Positions 56,576 to 64,000 of a DNA stretch of 64,000 nucleotides are shown in pieces; within the stretch, counting starts at the first letter, position 1; each line of letters starts with the position of its first letter. The stretch comes from Arenicola marina (taxonomy: Eukaryota; Annelida; Polychaeta; Arenicolidae), in assembly GCA_964019135.1 (NCBI GenBank), contig OZ025249.1:14533088-14597087 (forward strand), in the 5' to 3' direction. The translations under genes and the position numbers were made by a program. Below the pieces are notes generated by a model. That model searched no databases. It was not told where the DNA came from and was given only the letters and a program-made list of their open reading frames with translations.

Positions 56576-57694
56576 CGGGGACTTCATGAATGCCAAATTG
56601 CGACTTCATGAACGCGAATTTTGACTTCCCGTCACGAAATGTGGACTTTGACTTGTGACTTCGGAAAGTGTGGTGCTATGGCCCTAATAGGCTGCCGTAC
56701 AAATGAATAGCTGATATACATCAACCATAACTTTCAAAAGGAAAACAAAAAACATTGTGTGGTGGTAGGGTTGCTAGCGCTAGCGCTATTCAAAAATAAG
56801 AATATCGTAGTATGTTTTTTTTAAATATATAGATAGATATTATATATAGCAATAGTTGAAGAGGGTAGGTACTTAAGTAGGCCAGGCCAACCCTCCCATC
56901 AGCCGAGTACCCGTGTACGCTGATGGAGCTTCCGATAAACATGTGTCACACGCCATTTTTCTTCAAACCAATTTCCACTTTAATTGGAAAACAGATTTAT
57001 CCACTGCCGAATTTGGCATTCGCCGAATCCACGACGTTCGATGCATTGAGATAAAATTATGAATTATCCCTGTCTATTTGTGTATTAAATATCGAATTGC
57101 CCAAATGTCGCGATGTAAGGAATATGTTGATTAGTCGGGTATAGTTTACGGACGTTCAATATTGAACGCGTTGTTAAGCTACGCGCGTTGCGTAGCTTGC
57201 GCGTTCGACTTTGAACGCGTTTAATATCGAACGCCTAAGTGGCTGGGTCACACAAGTAACCCAGCCACTTATGTATGCCAGCCACTTACGCTCGTAAGCT
57301 GGCTCGTACACGTTCAACATTGAAAGCGACCCACAACCCACTCACCCAGCACTTGCCAGACATGTATGGGGAAATCAGGACTTTTACGTATTGCATAATT
57401 ACCCGTCGGCACACCTACACAACTCCCCCGGGTAATAAAATAGTCCAACTCTTACTGGCCTGATGGCAGGGCAAAATCAGGAATGAAATGTATTGACGAA
57501 AAGGGTTCGCAAGACTGACTCACATAACCAATCTACTGGCACAGTTGGAATTGATTGGAATTGATGTTGAATTGGAATAGCATTGGAAATGATGTTTAGG
57601 CCGCTTTTGTGCACACAAGGGCTAAGCTGTGCCAATTAAGGGACCTCCAGGGACGCTGAAGGACGCGTGGATGAAACGTGTCTCAGACTTGCAC

Positions 57695-57765
57695 CGGACC
57701 GGATTCGAACCCAGGACCTGCGGTCTAGTGCACTATCCATTTGCACTATAAGGAAGGCCTATTAT
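57695..57765 (-). mobile_element. tRNA-like SINE head beside the signal exon
   Basis: Minus strand: TTATAGTGCAAATGGATAGT (box A) and TCCTGGGTTCGAATCCGG (box B). It lies 16 bp inside intron 1 of copy 4; degraded partners lie beside the signal exons of copies 2 and 3, so it predates all three. Confidence 0.6.
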
Positions 57766-58519
57766 GTTTATAACACTCACCGTCAACAGTCCGTATGGAC
57801 GCCTGTGCAATAGCAATGACCAGTAGAGAAGCATATCCTATCCAAGCCATGGTCGGTAATACCAGTGTGTAAGACTCCGATCTCGTTGTCTTCGCGTCGG
57901 TTACTGCATTACATATAGCACACCGAACCAACATATAGGTGGCAGTTTGGGCAGAAGCGAAGAATCACCTGCGTGGGTGCGCGTCACGAAGTGCTTCTGT
58001 TATACACGCCCATTCAAGGTTTTTTAATATATTACGTAAACCTTAAAATAACACATGTACTGGGTTCCGGGAGGGTGGGGGGGGGGTAGAGAGGATGGCG
58101 GAGGGCCGCACTAATTCACTTGTTACAGTGGTGAGGATCTGCCGCCCATGCCATACAGACATAAGTGAAGTGATCGAGAGATTTATGGTTACAAAGCATC
58201 CAAAGTAGACACTGACAGTCACGACAAAATATATATGGAGGAAAGCGCACGACACACTTGAGGCCAGCTGATTGGAGGAAGGAAATCACGCAAAGATATG
58301 GGAAATAAAGGGAGCATTTTCCTTCAATATCCTCAATTTCGTTTCAGGATATTATATATGATTGATTTAAGCATCACCTGTGTCATGCCTGACAACGGGA
58401 CCCTTCCAGTTTAAGGAAGACAGGAGCCATGTCCTCGGGAGTAACACCTACTTATTACAAAGACAGAAATGGTAATGTTGTCCTACACAATCATTTTGCA
58501 CACTGGAATTCGGCCACTT

Positions 58520-58720
58520 TTGAGCTAGCTTAGCACATAGATAGAGAATACAGACGTCTGATCCGGTGAGAGAGCTAAACAAAGCAGACAACAACGCATT
58601 ATTTCAGCATGACTCACGTATGACTCACGCCTATCAGTTACTACAATAATCCATTTCGTAACTTCGAACTGGAAGAAGCAGACCGTTGGCCGTGAATGAT
58701 GTCCACTTCAGACATTGAAG
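58520..58720 (-). promoter_or_regulatory. Conserved family 5'-flank segment (copy 4)
   Basis: Reverse complement of the 18117-18325 segment, about 0.7 kb upstream of the copy 4 signal exon. It keeps GGCGTGAGTCATACGTGAG and CACCGGATCAGACG. Confidence 0.45.
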
Positions 58721-59280
58721 GGGATCGCGTTATCGCCCCGTGTCCCAGTTCATGCTGGTATGTGGTTCAGGTGGGTATAAATAAAACGATGTCCCCATCA
58801 AACAGAAAATAACCAAAAACTATGCATTTCAATCCAGTATCGGACTCAGGAAGAAGGTTATCAGTCTCAATCTGCGCCATTACAGGACACAGAGCATGAA
58901 ATGGGGGGAGATACTGCAGCGATGTCAGAATTGGATACTCGAGAGGCACGTTCTCGTTAGCCCGTTAGTCGTTCACTAATTGTGTCTCGATTCAGTTACA
59001 AAGTTTGTTTGTCCCAATGTTTGTATGTTTGTAATTTCCATTGGTTTATTCCAATGTTTGTATGTTTGTAATTTCCATATTTTTCATCATAGCTACTGTT
59101 CAAACCTCTGCATATATATCGTGTAACATTGTGGAAGTTGCAGAAGTTTTGGTTGGCTGAAGCACAAGTCTTGCCCTTTGCTTAATATTTGTTGTGAGGG
59201 GGATTGCTGTCGTGTTCCACTCATTCGGGGACACAGCTTTATCATGTAGCATCTTTGTCACGTTTTCTAGCACAGTGGGG

Positions 59281-59365
59281 GCCGGCCCGGTAGCTCAGTG
59301 GGTTGGAACGCTCGCCTTGGTTGCTGGCCACCGAGAGCCTAACGGCACGTGGATCGATGGTTAAA
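59281..59365 (+). mobile_element. tRNA-derived SINE head
   Basis: CCGGTAGCTCAGTGGGTTGG (box A) and ACGTGGATCGATGGTTAAAG (box B). Ortholog of 23232-23320. Confidence 0.7.
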
Positions 59366-59399
59366 GCGTCCTAAATATACGACCATCTAGCTCAATGAC

Positions 59400-61160
59400 G
59401 TCACAATTTCTTCTTGTCGGTGTGTTAAGGAACGCACATGGTTTCTTCCTTCCGCATTATCGATCGTATTCCAACTTCAACGTATCCGAGTTGTTACAGT
59501 CTCACATCCGGTCATTACTTAATTATGACACGTCATAGTGACTTCCGGTTTATTTGACGTGGTTATACGTTGTATAAAGGGATAATTTGACGTCAGTAAA
59601 CACATTTTGGTGGTACCAGAAGGTTTGCATAAAAAATGACGTCACAACTAACGTGAAACGACTAAATCGTTGATCGGTTCATTGTCGCCTACTAATAAGG
59701 TACTAGCTGTCCTCCAAGTTCATAAGTAGGTAAAATAAAAGCATATCGTTCTTTTTCGTAACCATCGAGGACGTCATATAACGTCACGTTGACGTCATAC
59801 CACATAAAACGAAAACAAATCATAGAGCCATTAATATTACATCTGGAGAATCGCTTCTTCCGAACTGTGTGCGTCAATATGAGGTCATACTTAACGTGAT
59901 CAGAGAACTTGTGAATTTGCTTAATTTCACCTTAGGCAAAATCTGCCATCACCAGAGTAGGTAAAATGTAAACTGCTGTTTCGTAAACAAAAATCGTCAA
60001 TGACGCCCTGTGACATCAAGGTGATGTCATAATAATTAAAAGAGAAAAATAATAGCAACATTAATATTGCGTCTTAAGAATAGTTCTTGGCTTGAACATA
60101 CTAATTAATTTCAGCTCTAATTTTATGTTTATTTGACAAATGGAACCGAAAGACGCGCGATACTCAGAAACATGGGTAGAGGTCTCGGCCAAACAGGCGT
60201 GAGACCCGTAGTTACCGCACGTTTTTCACTTTGAATGGGCGCTTAATCTTTTAGCTATGAAGCCTCCATTTTGAGTAAAATGCCCTGTGGACTGGTCATG
60301 AAGGCCAGATTTAACGTGGGACCCTAGAGCTAGAGCGTTTGGAAGAGGGGCTTTCCACTGCCAGTTCGCCAGGGAGTTGTGACCGGCGGCAAAGGACGGG
60401 GAAACTTTCGTAGGGAGCCCGTATTCCGTTTTAGCGGACGCTTATAGTTTCGACGCTATCTCTAGAGGGCGCCATAACCGACCATATTTTCGATGTCCCT
60501 ATAGAAACACGGAGTAACCCGTCGGCGGCTTAATAACAGATGCGGCGAGTCGGGAATAGGACCAATCCGGTTGAAATGATCCTATAACCGGACAAATAGT
60601 CGACATGGAAACTGACGCTCTTTGATATAGGCGTACTCGTCAGCTAATATTGGAGTTACGGTCACCATTTACTGTCCAACAGACGACTTTGAAAATCAAA
60701 GTCATTGATGCATATGAAATGCATTCTGGGTATTATTTGTTGGCATTATTGTAGCGCCATGAATGATTGTATTACAACTAATATGTTATTGTATAATGCA
60801 AGCGCATGATAACATATATTCCGTAGGTAATTGAATATTCTTTATCCATATCTATGTAAAGGAACATTTATTTCTTCTGACTGTAATTTAGAAAAGCTCT
60901 TTAATGTTAGATCTCACATGCCATTACCCTGGAAATGTTGTATTGACCTCAATAGAGACTTTAAACATAACACCAAAATATTACCCCAAACTCTTAGCGC
61001 CAGTCAGGCTTTGTCCAAAATGGCCTGTATGTCCCAGGGAGTTGTATAAGGAGGTGCCGCTGGGAGCTCCAAAATCTTACCCATCCAAGTACCAAAAACC
61101 ATATAAAATTAGGGCTCATCCTTGCACGTAGGCTACCAGTTGACAAAGTTCCACGACTTT
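59400..61160. other. Right-arm noncoding segment
   Basis: Mirrors 21300-23200 of the left arm, including the blocks near 60190-60560. No coding potential recognised on either strand. Confidence 0.55.
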
Positions 61161-61579
61161 GGCAAAATCTACTGTGAGAAAATCTGTTGGATCGGCCCCA
61201 CTCCAGTTCGAAAATTGAGGGGACCCATTTGCCCCCCAACTGCTCCCCAAAGTAGACCCAGGCAGGTACCTAAACTGCATAAATTAGGACCCATTGGCGT
61301 ACCAAAATGCACGAAAACGTGACCCTTTCCAGCGGCACGTCCCCAGCAGTCCATTAACTTGAGATACCCCCTGCCCCCTTCCCATATGTGCGAAGTCGTG
61401 TATCGTTGGCGTTTAGAGCACATCACTGTCCGTATGTCGTTTAAACATACACTACCCGAAGAGGACTGTAGCCTACTTAGGCGACCAGGCGTCACTTCTT
61501 ACTTCCTGGAAAGGTTTAGTTCGCTTGGTGTTTTGTCGCATGATCAGCTCTATATACCTATCATTTCTTACTATATCAT

Positions 61580-61675
61580 GAGCCGCCCATTTAGCTCAGT
61601 ATCTTAAATAGCGCGCTTGACATGAGCTCCGCTCTGGAACTGAGAGCCTAACGGTACGCGAGTCGCGAGCCCTCG
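61580..61675 (+). mobile_element. tRNA-like SINE head
   Basis: CCCATTTAGCTCAGTATCTT (box A-like) and ACGCGAGTCGCGAGCCC (box B-like), just outside the right arm boundary. Confidence 0.45.
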
Positions 61676-62079
61676 GTAAGGGGGGGTGGATGGGGTAAGC
61701 CCTACCCGGGCGACTCTCAGCATAATGGCGGCATTGCGGCGACACCCCCCTCCACTTTCTCTTTCTCTCTCTCCATCCCCGTGTCCCCACATACCCCGCT
61801 CCCCACCTCCTTATTCTAAAAATTTCAACATTTGATGACTTTTGCAGTTTTCATCATTAAGTTATAATAGAGACTTCTGTTGGTTTGCTATTATTAAATT
61901 GTAATTTAATAATAGCAATAGTGAAGGAGGGACAGATGTGAACTTCAGCATAAAATATGCCGAAACCCGGTGGCGGGGGGGGGGGGGGGTGGGGGGGTAC
62001 ATACAAGTGTAATATAACCTTATTTAAGTTGCCCCATACTTGTTCCATTATGATTATGCGATGATTTTTGTTTCACTGT

Positions 62080-62243
62080 TTTTTTTGTGTTTTTTTGTGG
62101 CTCCTATGCTAGCGACCGTCGTGGTCTTAATAGTCTCCAGAGTAAGAATTGGTTAATTTATCACGTTTTAGTGTATTTGACGATTGCATGCATTCGATCT
62201 TTCTCAAATAAATGATATTGAATTGAATTGAATTGAATTGAAT
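62080..62243 (+). mobile_element. LINE 3'-end fragment with (GAATT)n tail
   Basis: Same family as 12905-13045; ends CTCAAATAAATGATATTGAA followed by five GAATT units. Confidence 0.7.
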
Positions 62244-62245
62244 AG

Positions 62246-62600
62246 CTTGGGGGTAGGGGGTCTGCGGTAAAGGCCCCCCCCCCTTTTCACCTCCTAAATC
62301 CGCTCGGTCGGGGCGTTTTACCACCAAAATCCGCTCTGTCGGGGCGTTTTACTACAAAATCCGCTCGGTCGGGGCGTTTTACCACCAAAATCCGCTCGAT
62401 CGGGGCGTTTTACCACCAACATCCGCTCTGTCGGGGCGCTTTACCGCTAAAGTCAGCTCGTACGGGGTATTTTTTCCCAACCCGCTCCATGAACGTACAT
62501 TTTCAGAGCCCCCCCCCCCTCCCTCCCGGTCGCAAGTTCCAATGGATCCTCCCCCCACCCTTTTTTTTCAAATTCCTGGAATCGCCCCTGCAGCATGTTA
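62246..62600 (+). repeat. 31-32-bp CCGCTCGGTCGGGGCGTTTTACC array and flanks
   Basis: About five units (62295-62460), then AACGTACATTTTCAGAGCCC and GGTCGCAAGTTCCAATGGAT. The best-preserved member of the family seen at 26685, 38966, 50285 and 56176. Confidence 0.7.
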
Positions 62601-63424
62601 CTTTCTTGTCAGTATCTGAAGTAAATACTCTCCAATTGTGCCTACCGTTAGCAAAGATTATCCATTTCATGCTCACGAATATCACCACGTGTAAGCGTCG
62701 CTTAGTGTATGGATCGATCTATTCAGCCGGCTCGATCAAAATAGGCCATCGTCAATTTCTCGATTCACCAATACTTATTGACTCTGTTATGCTGCCTAGG
62801 GCACCTACCCAAACAATCGACATAGACAATCATATATTGCTTTGTAGGCAATCACACGATGGCTGGACCGGGCCAAGAAGCCCCTCGATGCCATGAATAA
62901 TGGTTGAAACATGCCCAAGACTTAGTGTCGGGGTCGAGATATCACGATACATTGTCATAGTTTACAGATAGCATGTTTTACTAAATCTGACTTTTGCATA
63001 CGCTTTATGCTTGGAATGTGGGCCTAGTTCATTGCTCGATTACCCCTTAGTCGAAAGCAAGCGGCGACCCGCATAGATGTTGCCTTTGCACCCCTGCCTC
63101 CACTCCTCCCAATTGTCTACATTCCAAGTAAATGGAAGACGGGTGGGGGAAGGGCGACTCGGAGACAAACGGGGCACCCGTTTTATCATCTAATTACATT
63201 ACCCTGAACCGCCATTGGGTCCCACCCGGGGATCCCACGTGTGCCCTCATCCAATCTACGTATCTTCCTACACACACGAAATGTAATAGAATGGGCTTTC
63301 TGCGATTATATATTTGGGTTGCGTTGAAAATTCCTGTTCACGTTGACGTTGATACGAAAGCTTGTTAGGGCCCTTCAGATTGTTTTTTTATTAATCAACA
63401 TTTTTTCTGCTTGTCAACCAGCAG
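62601..63424. other. Nothing recognised
   Basis: Short open frames without motifs, and no periodic repeats. Confidence 0.4.
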
Positions 63425-63555
63425 TTAAATATTCAAACCCGGAGTAGATGCTTTTAACTGTAATAAATGATTTAAACTTGAATAAATTATTAAAACTGGG
63501 AATTAATTATTCAAACCAGGAATAAGTTATTCAAACCAGGAGTAAATGATTCAAA
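63425..63555 (+). repeat. ~27-bp AT-rich tandem repeat
   Basis: Four to five units of the type ATTATTCAAACCAGGAATAA. Confidence 0.75.
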
Positions 63556-64000
63556 CTCCGGATATGTGGTGTCAAATCTAGATCTGTCGGGTCAATCTGG
63601 ATCCCGAAATCACAAAAAAAGGCACACGTTTTTGGTTTTTAAAGCAACCTCTATTGTCCCATTTACATTTTGCATTTCATGGTATTATAGGTTCCCACGA
63701 GGTCCATGTGATCTTACGAGTGCTAGACAGGGGGTTTTCTCATTCCATTTCGGCATGTCAAATGGAGACAACGCTTAGCAAGGTTCGTAATAAACGTAAG
63801 AAATTCTTATTCTTGACAAATATCTCCTTGAAAATGTGCAATGCGCACGTTGTAGATTAAGATAATCCACAAGGAAGGCAACATATGCCGTGGAATTAAA
63901 CCTATAATCATGTTACAAGCCTTTTGATAGTGACAGGGCTATACAATTGGAAAGGTAATTCATGTATTGTGACACCTTGATTGGATGAAGGGCCATATTT
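63556..64000. other. 3' end of window, nothing recognised
   Basis: No coding signal or repeat identified. Confidence 0.35.

Larger units (their letters stand above)
53800..57850 (-). pseudogene. Receptor copy 4 (intact signal exon, middle exons lost)
   Basis: Signal exon 57850-57781: MAWIGYASLLVIAIAQ, then ASIRTVD, 23 codons plus one nt, with a GTGAGT donor in phase 1. This is the only family member here with an undamaged leader of this type. Going downstream (leftward) come intron repeats, the MITE at 54531-54098, and then directly the 3'-flank segment. Exons 2-10 are absent, so an internal deletion is likely. Confidence 0.65.
54090..61533 (-). repeat. Right arm of the duplicated block (inverted)
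   Basis: Reverse-complement homology to 20768-31080: MITE at 54098, CTCATAATTGATTCAT region, SINE at 56430, CAGCCACTTA region, signal exon, 59.0-kb repeat, SINE at 59281, 60.2-60.6 kb block, and 61.2-61.5 kb end. It holds extra sequence at about 58040-58620 relative to the left arm. Confidence 0.8.

Noticed and set aside
20768-61533. One giant transposon of about 41 kb with long terminal inverted repeats (Polinton-like or similar)
   Set aside because: The repeated arms carry host receptor exons and three copies are present. No integrase, polymerase or capsid genes were recognised.
18470-61675. tRNA genes at the many box A/box B sites
   Set aside because: Acceptor stems do not pair, copies share non-tRNA bodies and tails, and one has a clear 13-bp target duplication. 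They are SINE heads.

Overview
This window is animal nuclear DNA, most likely from a marine invertebrate with a large, repeat-rich genome. Coding sequence is split into short exons with GT-AG introns. Introns and flanks carry minisatellites, tRNA-derived SINEs, LINE pieces and MITE-like elements. I cannot name the phylum: the gene types (PHD-FLYWCH-MULE, EGF/F-type-lectin/FN3 receptors) would fit amphioxus, hemichordates or lophotrochozoans.

Layout. (1) 0.6-3.3 kb, plus strand: a PHD finger + FLYWCH zinc finger + MULE-transposase-domain gene. (2) 3.4-16.3 kb, plus strand: one receptor gene that I could assemble exon by exon. It has 11 exons and 560 codons: signal peptide, EGF-like module, two-exon F-type-lectin/F5-8-like domain, Cys-rich module, EGF-like module, fibronectin III domain, two Thr/Pro stalk mini-exons, a transmembrane exon, and a short tail with three tyrosine motifs. 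Nine of its ten introns are phase 1. Intron 1 holds a 3.9-kb minisatellite with an 1118-bp higher-order repeat, and intron 2 holds a 41-bp array. (3) 16.3-20.8 kb: no intact gene; duplicated flank pieces and SINE remnants. (4) 20.8-61.5 kb: a block of broken duplicates of the same receptor family. A plus-strand copy (24.6-32.8 kb) and a minus-strand copy (34.4-42.0 kb) face each other as a palindrome with a spacer of about 1 kb. A third minus-strand copy (53.8-57.9 kb) keeps only the signal exon, the intron and 3'-flank homology. (5) Between the last two lies a minus-strand APE-type LINE split by a 7.1-kb inverted-repeat DNA element flanked by AT. (6) 61.5-64 kb: repeats only.

How the parts fit. 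The complete receptor looks like a cell-surface recognition protein with an SH2-docking tail and no kinase or phosphatase domain. Nearby relatives arose by segmental, partly inverted duplication and then decayed; two of them share the same lesion in the signal exon, so they separated after it formed. Symmetric phase-1 exons, a tandem array of 3' splice sites in front of exon 5, and a minisatellite growing out of the last coding exon are all features that could generate receptor diversity. No virus-derived element was recognised.
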